The translations under genes were made by a program, and so were the position numbers. From positions 208,866,965-208,930,964 of the forward strand of contig OX352774.1 in NCBI GenBank assembly GCA_947095535.1: DNA of 64,000 nt, read 5' to 3'. The notes under the pieces were generated by a model. That model was not told where the DNA came from. It was given only the letters and a program-made list of their open reading frames with translations, and searched no databases. Positions 34,008 to 48,002 of this stretch are shown here, one piece after another; within the stretch, counting starts at the first letter, position 1, and every line of letters starts with the position of its first letter. This stretch comes from Poecilobothrus nobilitatus (lineage: Eukaryota; Arthropoda; Insecta; Diptera; Dolichopodidae).

Positions 34008-37000
34008 GTAAGTACATCATTACCAAATTTTATTTATAATATTGTTTCATTTTTCTTTTTGTTTTTTTTAAAAGGTAAAAAAAAAACGAAAGTGACTACA
34101 GATATTTTTTTTTTTGCTGACTATTATTTAATTCTATTTATTTTTCCTTCTACTACTACTATAACTGCAGTGTCCTTCTCTTAACACTATCTTAAAAGTT
34201 TTCTTTCTTTAGTTTTTTTTTTTTTTTAGTTTATAAAAAATAATTTTTTTCTTCTTCAAATTTATAATTTTTTTTATTTTTTATACTTTTTTTTTTTTTT
34301 TACTATTGTCAATTTTCTTGTCAGGAAGAAAAAGAAATCTTGAAGGATAATGGAATTTTTATATTGTTTTTTTTTTATTGTTTTAGTTTTTGTTTTCTTT
34401 TTTTTTTTAACACCAATATTAGTTTTAAAAAAATATATATATATATATATATAAATACATATATATATATATATAATTGTATTTAACACGTATTTATTCA
34501 AAATATTGTTGTATGTTTTTGTTATTTTGTAATATTGTATTAACTAATAACAGTTAGAAAATTGTAATCCTGTTTTGCGATTATATGGGCAACAATAAAT
34601 ATTTCCTCTTTAGCACCAACTCTACCCGGTAATAGAAAAAAATGTTTTCAAATTCTGTTTGTTTATTTCTTTGTTTTATTTTTATTTTTTTTCTCCTATG
34701 AATTTTCCAAATACTATTTTTTTTTTTAAATATTTGTACTACAACTGAACGGTGGGATATCATTAACTCCATTATTTCATCTTTTCATAAAATGGCATTT
34801 GGTGGAGTGAATAACAAAAAATGATATAATATAGTAATAATAATAATAATAATATTTTTCATGTTAAAATAATTTTTTTTATTAACTATATTTACTTATT
34901 TTGTTCTTGTTAGTACATATATTATATTTTTGCAGTTAACTAGAATGGTTACACGTTTTGAAAAGGATAATGGTGTAAAGCAAAAAACAATAAAAAAAAA
35001 ATAGATATATAAGAATAAAAACTAAATTTTTATATATAATGTCTTGTATTTTCTTTTTAATTTTCTTAAATTTTGTTTTTCTTTAATTTTATTTAATAAA
35101 ATTATCGTGTTTTTTTCCCACGTCTTTGAATAAATTTTCTACTGTGTCAAAATACGAGAACGTACTGTTAATAAATCATAATTTGAAGTACTTTACATGG
35201 TTCTTTACACATATGATTTATTTTGTTTTTATTACTTTTTTTTTTGTTTTTTTTTATTCATTATAAACAGACTGAAATATTACTTTCCAAAAAAAAAAGA
35301 AAAAAATAGGAGGAAAAATCATAAATGCTCTTTAATTTATTATAATAATATTCGTGTAGCTAAAAATTTGAGTTTTGAATACTGTTGTAAATTTTTGTAT
35401 TGAAAATAATTTAATTTTTTTAATGAGGGGTTCTTACTTCTTAGGTTATGAAAATTTCAATCTTTCACTGTTAAAAATAAACACTATATAAGATCAATTG
35501 GGATATCATCTAATAAGTTTCATTCCATTCCAACCATTTTTAGGTTTTCAATAAGTAGATCTTAAGAATAAAATTGGCTAAATCAATATTTACGAGTTTA
35601 CCGAAATCGTATATATAAGAAAACCCCATATAGCGATTTATATTTTATTTTAGGTTATTAAGATTTCAATCTTTCACTGTTAAAATAATGCATTATATAG
35701 AGAAAATCCATAAAACTTAACTTTTGATCTTTAGATTCAATTATTTCAGAAAGCGTTTGAAATGAAGACGGTTTTCGCCTCTCCTACCAATTTCTTCAAA
35801 AAAAAAGTTGGTCTAGCTGCGGACTATTTATCCCATTGGAAAGTTTAACAAATTTTAGTACGCAAAAGATTAAAAATAATCGAAATTTTCAATTAAAATC
35901 AAATATCTCTAAGAGCGTAGTATTAATTTGTTCCTAGATGTAATCGTTTGAAGTTCAACATTTATAACTTTTTTTTCTTTATTTTCAATATATTGAATTA
36001 ACAAAACATTTCTTCCTTTTTAAATTTTTTTATACAAAAATTTGCATCAACTTCAAATTTTTAATTACAAAAAAAAAAAAAAATGAAAAAAAAAAATAAA
36101 TTAAATTGGATGTAATAGCGATTTATTTTAGCACTATGAAATGTTCCATATTATATTGGTTGTACGAGAATATGGTACTGTAAATATGAACGTGCAAAAA
36201 AAAAGGAAAATGTCCTTATTTTCGTTGAAATTTTTTTAACAGTATTAAATAAAAATATGAAGAGAAAAAGAAAAATATATTAAATAAAACAAATAATAAA
36301 AATTATTATCCCTATATATATTATTTTATTTTTTTCCTCCCAAATTCTCCTGTCTCGGGTTAGTCTTACAACTTTCATAAATTGTTTTTTATTTGTTGTA
36401 TCTTTTCTGTTTTTTTTTTTGTTTTTGTTTCACTAAATTTTTACGTTTCCTTTTACATAAAAGTTGTCCTAAACTTCGTGCTTTACTTAGATTCTTTCGA
36501 CAGGTAAACAAAAAACATAAACGATAAATAAAGACAACAATAACAACAATCGGAATCAGTAAAACAAAAAAGAGGTTTTTTCTTTATGTACGGTTATAAC
36601 TGTAATATTCTTTATAGACGTGCAATAATATGTACAGTATAAGTTATTACTATCATATTTGTATATCCAATTTCATCCTTTTATTTTTATGTATATGATG
36701 ATTAAAAATTCTGGTGGTAGGTTGTGGTTGTCAATAGTATTTCGCTTCGATCGGTCTGCAGATATTATTCTAAGTGTGGTTACGGTTGAATTTACTGTTG
36801 CTGCTGATTTTTCTTTCATTTTCTTAAGAATTCTTTTTTGGATTTTTTTTTTTTATTTTCGTTTTGTTTGTATAATACAGATGTGGTTCTTGTCCGGGAT
36901 AATAATTTTTATTTTCTTTTTTGTCTTTGGTGCAAAAAAAAAAACACAAAATTTTTGAATTAAGTAAAGAGCACGTGTTTTCGGTTACAATTTTTTTTTT

Positions 37001-40000
37001 ATTTCATTTTCTTTTTCACGTAACCACAAATAAAATTTATGGAAGTTTTTCTTCAAACTTTTTAATTGAAGTACATTTGTTATTTTATTGTTGCTGCAAT
37101 TTTCCTCTTTTAATTTAGGATTTATTCTGAGTAATAAATGAGAAAAAAAAAAATATCTTAAAGGGAATGAAAAAAGAAGAAAAAAAGATTTTATATCAAA
37201 AAGGAACAAGAATGATAAGAAAAAAAAAATAAAGTGATTAAAAATTAAAATGAGATTTTTTCTTCTTGTGGCGTATTAGAAATGGAACGTTTGCCCATTT
37301 CATTTGGGATTTTAGATTAAAATCAGAAATTAATTGATTTTTTCTTTCTTTCTTGTTGTGGTATTTTGTTTCAATTTTTTTTTTTCTTTTCTGGTTCATA
37401 TCAAATAAAAAAATTGTTAATCCTGAAAATTATTGTTAGTTTTTGATTCGTTTTTATATGAATTTTCATGAATGTTCCTACAAATGGGAATATACTTTGT
37501 TGATAAGTATATTTGTATTATTAAAAACATCAGGAAATTAAAATTTGATTGGTTAGATTTTTCTATTATAAATATACCGGATGAATCTCAATCTGTTGAA
37601 GATTAATTATTTGAAGAACAGTTCTGAAGAAAATTTAAAATTAATATGAATAATTATTAATAAAGTATATTTCTTTAAGATTTTTTTTTTTTTTTTCATA
37701 ACTCAATTTATTTATTCACTTTAAAAAATATTACATAAATTATTTTTGCACAATTTATTAAGTTTCATTTACTATACTGACTCTTTTAAATTATTATCAC
37801 TATAAATTGATAGATATCTCTTTTGAATTCATGTCGATGTTAAAATTATCCAACTTGAAAATAAACATAACACGGTATAAAAAGAACATTACAAGGTATA
37901 CTGTGATAAACGACAACGGCATCGATATAGAATACTAATACAGCGATATAGAAAAGATATAGATTCCCGATTAAATAAAAAATTGACATTGATAGTAGAT
38001 CGATATTTTTTTTTTTTTCGATAAAAAAAATTTGTTAAGTTAGAGTGTCCTGTCGTTATTCCATGTTTTTTTTTTTTTTTTTTTGTACGATAAATTTTAT
38101 GTTAAATTTTTTATTTAAGAAGAAAAAAAACAGAAGATAACTAACATATAAATAATATAACAATTTTTATTGTTATTTATCTATTTCTCTTGTCATCATT
38201 TGATATATTACATATCATTTTGGGAAAATTTTCTAATGTCCTGAAAATTGAGATTTTCTACTTGATGATTTCTTCATAGAAAATAAAAAAATAAACTAAA
38301 AACTTTTGTTGATAAATTCGAAATTTAGTTTTTATTCTTCTTTTTTTGGGTTCATTGAAGAGTGAAATAACAGGGGAAAAAAAAATGTTTTCTAAAAAGA
38401 TTGAAACTTATGTTATCTACTTATCCTTATCTCTGATATCAAATTCAAAACTGTCCAATTTTTTTTTTTTTTTTGTTTTCGTTATAAAAATTTAAAAAAA
38501 ATAAAAATAGAAATTTATGTCAAAAAATGGAATTATGTTTTGAAATAAAATTTTAGTTTGTCATATGCAATTTAATTTGATATGTATCTAATAGATACTA
38601 TCTATTTATCTATATATATATACATATATTTTTATGTATTTTATTTTATAGAATTTCAGGAAAATTAACTATATTAGATAAAAAAGTTAAAAAATATTAT
38701 AATAATATATAATATATTAATAAATTTTATTCCTTTAAATCCATCTTAATGTCTGTTTCCATTTGTCCATGTTTTTTTTTGTTTTTGTATTAAAACAAAT
38801 TAACTTTCTAATTATTATGGATTTTATTTCTTAGTTTTTTTTTTTTAAATAAATATTTAAGCATGGTTTGTGTGTATCACCAAAAACAAAAAAATGTAAA
38901 TGCAATTTTACACTATATTTAAAAAAAAAAAAAAAAAAATTTAATAAAAAAAAGAACAAAAAGAAAAACCAAAGAAAAAAAAAATCTATATTTTTCAATG
39001 AATATGCGAACAAGTAAGTAAAAATAATCATTTTATTCCTATTTTCTTCGTTGATACTTTTCCATTTGTCATATTTATTTTCTGTATTTGTAATATCCTT
39101 AAATTGCAATCCATTCGTATGAATAATTTTACCCAAGTGTCTTTATTGAATCCTTTTGTTTCATTTATTTAACAATCTATGTCCACTCGTTGATTATTTC
39201 GTATACCGTTAATATTTTTAAACTTTTAATAAATAATCACTTAATGTTTTCTTTCTTAATCTTTGAATAACATGTCAAAGTAAAATTTTTTAAATTCTCT
39301 AAAATTATTTAGGTAATTTAGTTGAATTAGGATCAATCAATAAAACCTATTAATTTTTTCTCAAAAATCTCATTACTTTATAATTAAGATTTGTAATTGA
39401 GACATACATATTTAGATGATGTTTGAATTAATAATTTCATATTCATTTCAATAAAGGTGATTTATAAATCAATAATACATTGAAAATTTTAGTAACTTTT
39501 AAGGAGGAGTACGAAAATTCTCTTAAAAGAATTTTAAAAAATAGTTCGTTTTTTTTTGTTTTTGGAAATTTATTTTATAAAATCAAGGGATAGTGAAATA
39601 GAATGTTGAAAGATCGTAGATGTTTTTTAAAGTCCAGAAATTTACTTAAGAAATTTATAGGATTTTGAAAATGCAATCTCATGTATTAAAATAACATTAT
39701 GGCATAGGATCACATAAACTTAAACTTAAAGATTCCATTCAGTACGTTTGCATGGAATATAGAACTAAAAGTATATCCTGGTGGTAGTTTAAAAATAAGA
39801 ATTCAAATATATTTTTCCGATTAATTGACTAAAGAAATAAGTAGAATAAAAGATATTCCACTACAAATTAAATAAAAAAATCGCAAAATTATTTTGTTTC
39901 AACCACGGATTTAAAAAATTTCCAATTGTTTATTAAATTTTTATATATATAAATTTTTAAAATAACTTAAACTTAACTTTTTCAAATCAAAAATTTCAAA

Positions 40001-40714
40001 TATGCAGTTTTTTTTCACTATCTTAAAAGTTTCTAAAATTTTTTTTGTATGTAAGAGGAGGCTCCATTTGCTCATATTTTTTTGTTTGATTCAATTTCGT
40101 CAAAATTTATATTCAATGAATTGTTTGTATTACATTATCAAACTTTTTATTCTAAGCTAAGCTTACTACATTTTCACTTTGATTAGTTCAAAACGTTTTG
40201 ATCTTTTAGTGTTACTTTTGAAAAACTTTTTTTTTTTTTTTATTTTGTAAAATTTTAATTAAATTAAGTTTTTGGTATTAAAATTAATTTAAATCGTCAT
40301 TTTAAGACAAAGAAAAAGAAGTAATCTTAAATTCCTGACAATATTTCATTATTTTTTTTTTTATATTATTATCTTTTTTTTTTATATATAATTTAAAAAT
40401 AGAGTTGCCGCTTTATTCTTATTTTATTTGAGCTAAAATCTGTAAATTTCACTTTTATTTACAGTATTTAACAAAATTATAATTTATAATAAGTGCTTTA
40501 ATCTATATTAATTTTTAGTATTTGCGTAATACCTTTACAAAAAAAAAAATATCCTTATTGTATTAAATTTTAAATTATTTTTGTCTTTTTTTATTAAAAA
40601 AATATAAATAAAATCTAAATTTCCACCATTTTTTTTTTGTTGTGTTGTTTTGTCATAAAAATCTAAAAAAAAAAAAAAAACCAAAAATCCAAAACCATTA
40701 TGTATTTTTCACAG
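34008..40714 (+). other. 6.7-kb Liprin-alpha intron, no gene seen
   Basis: It is T-rich on the + strand in the first half, with TA microsatellites at 34436-34476 and an AAT run near 34838-34853. Two exon-like fragments with acceptor-like borders (34325, 34936) cannot be used in frame (see findings). I see no recognisable mobile element or gene; long ORFs are products of low complexity. Confidence 0.75.
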
Positions 40715-40840
40715 TTACATGAAGAGAAAATAGCGGCGATACAAGAAAAATTGGAATTATCTGAACAAAAATTACAACAACAAGCCAAATTACCTGAAAT
40801 GGAAGAACAATTAAAGGCTAGAATGGAAGCGTTAACTCAG
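40715..40840 (+). CDS. Liprin-alpha: Liprin-alpha exon h (residues 265-306)
   Basis: This exon has 42 codons in phase 0, reading LHEEKIAAIQEKLELSEQKL, QQQAKLPEMEEQLKARMEAL, TQ. It matches the family segment LQE.LELAEQKLQQ...LPE.E..L..R..ALT. The acceptor is TTTTTCACAG after an A-rich stretch and the donor is CAG|GTAGGA. The open frame continues past the donor for another 125 codons of simple sequence, which is intron. Confidence 0.95.
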
Positions 40841-43800
40841 GTAGGAAATAAGGTAGGCAAGGGAATCCAGAAATTGTCAAATAAGATGTTTTTTTTTTTT
40901 CTTTTTTTTTCTCGCTCTCTTTCGTTTCGTTGTCGTTTCGTTTTATTTTTTGAACGATTACTATCGAAAATCAAAATCAATCACACATCAATTCCGACAC
41001 ACGTATCGTATTCGTATATATTTTTTTCTATCACCATGTTGTCTCATTTTGTCGCAACTTTGTGTTACATCATCGATTCGATATTTACCATTATTATCGT
41101 TAAAAAAATCTCATATATATTTTTATATGTAAAAATTCAAAAAAAAAATATTAACCAAATTAAAAAAACAAAAAAATATGTATGGGAATTTCAAAAAAAA
41201 AAATGTAACATAAAAACATGAACAACAAATTCAACAATAACAACAACAACAACATCAACTGTTAAAAATTTTATCAATAAAAAAAAAAAAATTTACAAAA
41301 AATCATTTGTATGTGTGTGTTCGCAATTTTCAAAAAAAAAAAAACAAAATCAAAATTAAAATAAAAAATAAAAACAAAACAAATTGATCATAACCTCACT
41401 TTTGCAATTGAAGAAAAATGTAAGATTTTATTTTGATTTCACAGAATTTTTATGATTTTAGTTTTTATTTTTTTTCGATTTATATTTTGAAACTTAAATT
41501 AGAATTTTATCAATTTTTTTGATATGACATTAGAAGTTTTTCATAGCGTGAAAAAGTTTCTAGTTAACGTAGTTTTATTCTTTTTTTTTATGTTTCATTA
41601 TTTTGTTTTTTTTTTTTCAAATTAAATTTTGTTCCTTTATTTAGAAAGGATATTATGCACTGTGAATATTTATAAATTACGAAAATTTTAAAAATAAAAA
41701 AAAAAAACAAATAAATTTGCACCTATAAAAAAATATGTCAAATTGAAAAAAAAAAACTTTTAATTTTTTTTTTATGTTATTTCTCTTTTTTAAATGTGTG
41801 ATAAGTGCTACATAAATGTTGAAAATGGAATTAAAATTTGACATTTTTTTTTATTTAATAAGCACCGCAAATTTTTTTTTTGTTGATTCGCCAATATTAG
41901 AATTTAGAATTTTTTTTTATTTATTATATTTTATTTCTATATTTCATTTCAAATAGTTTAAAAAATAGTTTTATAAATTTTTGACATAATTTCAATACAG
42001 AAATAAAATAATTTGTTTTTGGTTTGAGTCTTTGCATTAAAAATTATGAAATTATTTAAATTACTTTGCATTAAAAATTAAACTGTCAGAAATTTTTTTT
42101 AATTATTATTAAATTGTGACATATGTATGTATGTATGTGTGCCAATTCGATTATTGTAGTGTTACGAAAATTTCATACAAACATATCTCGTTTGCTGTTT
42201 CGCTCAGATATGATATGAATGCTTAAATTGCATACTCGAACAGTCAGATCGAACTGTCAGAAAAAATTCGTGTATTTAAATTAAAAAAAAAAAAAAGACT
42301 CAAAATAATACGGTTTTTTTTTTTCTGATTTGATTTCTTACTTTTTTTTTGGCTGTTTTTATAAAAAAAAAATTTTTAATCGGTTTTAAAAAAAATTATT
42401 TTAAAAATTATGCATGCATTTTTTGTCTTTCAAAATTTTGTTTTTATTTGTTTTTTTTTTCTTTGTTGTTCTTATAAAATTTTGTAAATCTGTAACTTTA
42501 AATTAGTAAATTTATGTGTGTATTTGGTAAAAAAAAGATTTAAAACAAAATGGTAGAATTATAATATTTTAAGTAAAAATTGTTTTCAATTTAAAAATTT
42601 CAATTTGGAAACAAATCTCAAACAGAATTTCTCAGGTGTAAGTAAAATATATATTTGTTTTTGAAAATAAATAATAATTCTTTAAATAATTTCTTTTTTT
42701 TTTTTTTTTAAACTCTCACGTGCAGTGCAGTGCAGTGATATAAGATTGTATCACGTATGTTGTTTATTTTAGCTAAGAGTACGAAATTGCTTACTAAAAA
42801 CAAAAAAATAAAATAAAACGTGCACCGCGCCTAAATATTTTGCCATAAAAAAAAAATATGTACAAGATTGAAAAATAAACAAGAAAGAAAAGTTTAGAAA
42901 TAAAAAATCTTTGTAGATTTGTAAAATAAAAAATAATCATTATAGATTTGGAATTAAAAAATCGATGTGTCATAGTTTTTTATATGTCAAATTCCGCTAA
43001 TACACTAATCAATAAAAAATTTAAATAAAAACTGATCTTTCGATTATGTAAAAATGAATAATGAATAATTTTATAAGGTAAACTAAACCAAATTTTTCCT
43101 TTTTCGAATGAATTTATTAAATCAATAATATTCCTATAACAGAAATAAACAGTTTAAGGAATAAGATAATTTTAGTCACTAAATTTAAAAAAAATTTATG
43201 TACATTTTTAAGAAATCTAATTACTCTCAATGATGATGAATTACATTTCATTTAACTTGAAATCTATTCCATGATAAGAACTGTAAACACCATGGGGAGT
43301 GTGAGTTCGAATCCCAAACACATCGTAAGAAATATGTAATTCCCTCTTACGACATGTATACCTATAGAAAGGAAAGGCTGTTTTATTTACTTGTCATATT
43401 AAACAAAAAAAAATTTAATCATAATAAATATAAATAAGAATTTAAAATTAAATTCAGATCATTCATGCATATTAAAATTAAAATAAATTAAATTAAAATA
43501 TTTATTTATATATATATTTAAAACATTATTTACAAATACACACACACAAATAAAAAAAAAAAAAAAAAAATGTCATAAAATATAATTATATGCATAAAAC
43601 AGATAAATAATTCGGATAAAATTAGAAATTTAATGAAAATTTACAACAAAAAAAAAAAAAATACATTACAAAATTTTTTGTTTTTTAAATACAGATAAAT
43701 TTAAATATTGTTGATCGGGTCACTAAACACTTGCATTATACAATTGTAATATAATATAATATCGAATTTATAAAGAACGTATATTTATATTTAATAAATT

Positions 43801-44928
43801 AATCCTTTGCACACTACAATATTTTTTTGACTTGAAATATACCAGCAGCAGCTTCATGTAATCATGTCATTATTAAAAATTTAAGAATTATTTTTAAAAA
43901 AATCAAATCGTTATATTCTGGATACAAATTATCCTTATCTTAAATTGTAAAAAAAAAAAATACATTACAATCTTTTGTAGAAGAACATGACGAATTGTAA
44001 AACAAGGCAGGTCCAACATCATATTTGAATGTAGAAAAAAAATTTCTTCCAAATGCATATAGGTGTGTATATGTAGACTAAAGCTTAACTCATTTAAAAA
44101 TTAAATTAAATGAACAGCACAATATTTTGAAATCATTTTTAATTGTTCAGTTCTTCAACTCATATGGTAACATTTTTTTTAAATGAATGGAGCATAAAAC
44201 TTAATAGTAATTTTTAAACAGTGTTTACATACAAGACTTGAACAAGATTATAAGTAGATTGTTTTACAATTGTATACTAATTTTACTAAATATAAGTAAG
44301 AAATTAAAATACTTTATATCTATTAAAATATTACCATTCAACAATATTTTATATATCTGATAATAATTTTACAAAAAAAAATACTAAATTTATTTTTAAT
44401 ATTATTTATTATTATTAATAAAAACAGCCAAATCACTTTTTACTTTAAAAAAAGAAAACAAAAATAATATAATATTAGTAATTTATATTTTTATTTTTAA
44501 AAATTAAATTTTTTCTTTTTTTTTTTTTTTTCCTGTACTTAATTTAATTGCACTTACATCAACATTTCAAGAAATTAGAATAACATTTCTCATTTGACAT
44601 TTTGATCATATCAAAGTCATAAAATTGAATAATTTTATTTTTATTTTCATCATAATTTGTTTTTTTTTTTTTTTTTTTTTAGTATCCTTAAAATATTCAT
44701 AGTATATTTTTTATTTTAATTCTTATTTTACTTCATTTTTTTTTTTTCAAATATTAAAAATTCGGTAGTAAACCTTTAATTTATCAAAATAAAGGTGCAA
44801 AACTTATTATAAAATTTATGAATACATAAATTAAAAAATAAAATAAAATAAAAATTTTTTAATATGATTATTTTTTTTTCCTTTCCATAAAATATAGCAT
44901 AAAATTTTTTTTTTAATTATATATTTAA

Positions 44929-44959
<31 letters not shown>

Positions 44960-47156
44960 CATAACATAATAAATACCTTATTGAAATTAATAAAACCAGG
45001 TAATGAAAAAACATCTTTTTTGACACACCTTGCACCTTATTTTTAAGTTTTATTTTTATTTTTTTTTTTACTTTTATAATTTATATATATTTTTTTTTTT
45101 TTCGAAATTTTTTTCTTTAAATTTAAAATTCTAACTTATAATTACTTGATTATTTTTTTATTATTTACTTTTAACCACTATACTTTTTTATAAGTTATTA
45201 TATAAATTAAAACTTTTAATTCCTAAAATTTGTATATACGGGTTCATGGCAAAAATAATAATAGTATACTCTAATAATTAATTCTTTTAGTTCAAGAAAT
45301 GAAAATTTTTAATTCGTTCATGCTATTTATAATTAAAATTTAAAACTAAGGTTTATCAAATGAACTTTTATGGTACAAGAAGTATTAAATTTTTTTTTTC
45401 CCTCCCGCCGAAAAATATGCAATTTTTTTTTTTTTTTGTGGTAAAGAAAAACTTTGCAAACTACATATTTTAATTGAATTAGATTCGGTGAAATTTCAAT
45501 TGTTTTCTAATTCCGGAATGGTAAAAATTCAAGTTTTATCATTTTTGTATATCTGTGTTTTAGTAAATCCGACACTTTTCACATTATATTTTGATTTTAA
45601 GTGAAAGGGAAAGTTTTAATTTTTTTTAAATTTATTTTTAATTATTAAAAAAAAAATTTTTTTTTTTTGTGTTTCTAAATAAGTTGGCCCAAAGTTGCAT
45701 CATCTTCCAACTTTTTTATTGACAATTTTCTCTGTTATTCCAGAAAGAATTCTGATTTCTTCAAAAATTCCTTAATTATATTATTATATCAATAAAGAAA
45801 ACACCGATACAACCTACGTTTAAAAAATGAATACTTCAAAAAGCGTGAATTAATAACTTATTTTATACGATTAAGAACTAAGAGAGTATATTGCAGGGCA
45901 CTATTACAATTTTGTACAAAACTATGAATACAAAATTTACACTTTTAAAATGTTAACAACACTAGTACAGAAAATAAAAATACATATCTAGAAAAAAACA
46001 CTAGAAAATAATAATGTCTACAGAGGAAAGAATTAAAAGAAAACTCAGTGTTAAACTGATTTGTCGAATATTTAATTTATTTAGAAAAGTTTATTTTAAA
46101 AGTGTTAATCTTGAATTTATTGTTATAAATTTGTATATACATAAAAACCAAAAAAAAGAAGAAAACCTAATATGATTTAAAAATTAATTAATAAAATATA
46201 TATTTTTTTTTTGTTAATATTTACTAAAAACAAAATAAAATAAAATATCTTTTGTAAATATATATCTTCAATAATTTAAATAATATTTCAAATTTAATAA
46301 TAAATTGTACATGAAATAAAAAATGAAATAATGCATGAATTGAAATCTGAAAAAGAATAAAAACTTTTGTTTAATCCTTGGAAAATTTATTATACCTATA
46401 CCCCTTACATTTAAATATTGTAAAACCTACTTCTGTTTAATTTATAAAACGTTACCCAAATTTTGAAAGTTACATAACCTCCTAACCTGGAAAATTCCAT
46501 AAAAAAAAACTAAAAAAAGAAGTTTTAAAATTAGAATATTTGTTTTTTTTTTTATTTTAGCTCTAAATGTAAATTATCCTTTAAAAAATCCTTTAATGTA
46601 AATAACAATTTTTGTTGTATTTGTAAAGTTTGTAAATTTCTTTGTTTTCAATTGTAATTTAGGGTTTTTTTCAACTAATGTTTGTTTGATGTTTTAGTTT
46701 TTTTTTTTTTTTTTATGCAATACTAATATTAAATTTTAATTAAAAATTTTAAGCTAGAATTTAAATGTATTTTGATGCATGTATTTTAAAAATCATAATT
46801 TAAGCTATTTAAAATATTAAATTTTCTATAATAAATGTTTTTTTTTTCTAAAATTTTTTCTGTAATAAAAATTTGGTTTTTGTTAATTTTTAAAATCTTT
46901 TTTTGTGAAATAACCTTTGGTTTATGGATTCTAAAAATGAGTTTTTCATTAATTTTCTTTTAAAAAAATTTTTTGATATAAAAAAAAATACAATTCTCTT
47001 TTGTTTTTCTCTCTAAAGAAATAAACTTTAGATTTAAAATTAAAAAAAACAATATACAATATAAAATTTAACTTTATTATTTTAATTTTCCTTTTCTCTA
47101 CAACAACAAAACAAAAAATACAATAAAAAAAACCATCAATAACATACAATATTTAG
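40841..47156 (+). other. 6.3-kb Liprin-alpha intron
   Basis: It contains a decayed family A SINE (43275-43410), a triple GTGCA repeat at 42719-42737, a short ATGT run at 42121-42138 and a TA run at 44936-44960. The remainder is A- and T-tract-rich. I see no gene. Confidence 0.75.
43275..43410 (+). mobile_element. Decayed tRNA-derived SINE, family A
   Basis: ACTGTAAACACCATGGGGAG, then GAGTTCGAATCCCAAACACA (B box), then a hairpin with TCGTAAG and CTTACGA arms and AGAAAGGAAAGGCTG correspond to positions in the intact copy at 47777. The head before the B box and the tail are degraded. No target-site duplication is visible. Confidence 0.7.
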
Positions 47157-47690
47157 GCACAAGAACGACATGGTTCAGCTGAAGATCGTATCCAAAGATT
47201 AGAGGCAACATTAGAAGAAAAGAATGGTGAAATATTACGCCTTAACCAAAGACTTAAAATGAATGAGGAACATAATCAGCGTCTCTCATCCACCGTTGAT
47301 AAATTATTATCAGAATCAAATGAACGTTTACAAGTTCATTTGAAAGAGAGAATGCATGCATTAGATGAAAAGAATAATTTAACACAAGAATTAGAAAAAG
47401 CAAGAAAAGTTGCAGAAGAATTACATCAAGAGAAAACTGATATATTAAAAGAATTATCAAAAACACGTTTAGAAATTGAAAATTTTAAACGTCAATTACT
47501 GCAACAAGAAATTGCATATAATATACAACAAACTGAAGCATTAACAAGAAGTTTATCACCCAGTAGTGTTCTTGATGGCACTGCATTTTCAAGAAGTACC
47601 TCACATACTAGTTTTGATACACATTCTTTAAGGCGTGCCAAATCACGCATGGATGAAAATGAACAATATGCAAGAAGTTTAGCAGAACAG
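47157..47690 (+). CDS. Liprin-alpha: Liprin-alpha exon i (residues 307-484, largest exon)
   Basis: This exon has 178 codons in phase 0. It starts [20 protein letters not shown] and contains the conserved [20 protein letters not shown] and [20 protein letters not shown]. It ends in a Ser/Thr-rich, less conserved part ([40 protein letters not shown]). The first two thirds are coiled coil; the rest is likely a flexible linker with possible phosphorylation sites (inference). The acceptor ATATTTAG follows an A-rich, not pyrimidine-rich, stretch. The donor is CAG|GTAAAT. An antisense ORF over this exon is a shadow. Confidence 0.97.
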
Positions 47691-48002
47691 GTAAATTTAA
47701 TTTTTTTCTTTTTTAATTAAAAAGAAATTTGATAAATGTATAGGTATTTTTTTTTATTTAAAACAAAATTATTTATGGGGCCTCGGTGGCCTAGAGAATA
47801 AGAGTGTATAAAATACGCTGTAAACACCGAGAAGAGTGGGTTCGAATCCCACACACGTCGTAAGAGTTATTCCCCCTTACGACAGCCACACCTGAACAGG
47901 AAAGGCTGTGTAATTTCCTGCCCACATTTATGTGGCAGAGAAATGCATAAAAAAAAAAAAAATTATTTATTTTCTTTTTATTTTTATTTTTTAAACGTAC
48001 AG
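47691..48002 (+). other. 312-bp Liprin-alpha intron mostly made of a SINE
   Basis: About 194 bp of this intron are a family A SINE and its target-site duplication. Without it the intron would be about 118 bp. Only some 32 bp separate the end of the duplication from the acceptor AG at 48001-48002, and that interval carries the T-rich tract (TTTCTTTTTATTTTTATTTT). Confidence 0.85.
47777..47958 (+). mobile_element. tRNA-derived SINE, family A, young copy with target-site duplication
   Basis: The head GGGGCCTCGGTGGCCTAGAG has an A-box-like start; the B box is GGGTTCGAATCCCACAC. The hairpin GTCGTAAG/CTTACGAC follows, then CACACCTGAACAGGAAAGGC, CCACATTTATGTGGCAG and an A tail. AAAATTATTTAT lies on both sides (47765-47776 and 47959-47970; the A end is ambiguous with the tail). 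The B box is close to the canonical GGTTCGANTCC, and the hairpin arms are perfect. Confidence 0.93.

Noticed and set aside
40841..41221. Continuation of the frame of exon h past the donor
   Set aside because: After CAG|GTAGGA the translation becomes simple Phe/Ile/Lys sequence, and the next conserved residues (AQERHGS) are supplied by the exon at 47157.
47254..47466. Antisense ORF over the largest Liprin-alpha exon
   Set aside because: It is the mirror of a conserved coiled-coil exon; its Leu/Ile richness follows from Glu/Lys/Asn codons on the other strand.
47806..47900. Functional tRNA gene at the SINE heads
   Set aside because: A- and B-box-like sequences are present but the acceptor and anticodon stems do not form a proper cloverleaf, and the sequence continues into the SINE body with target-site duplications.
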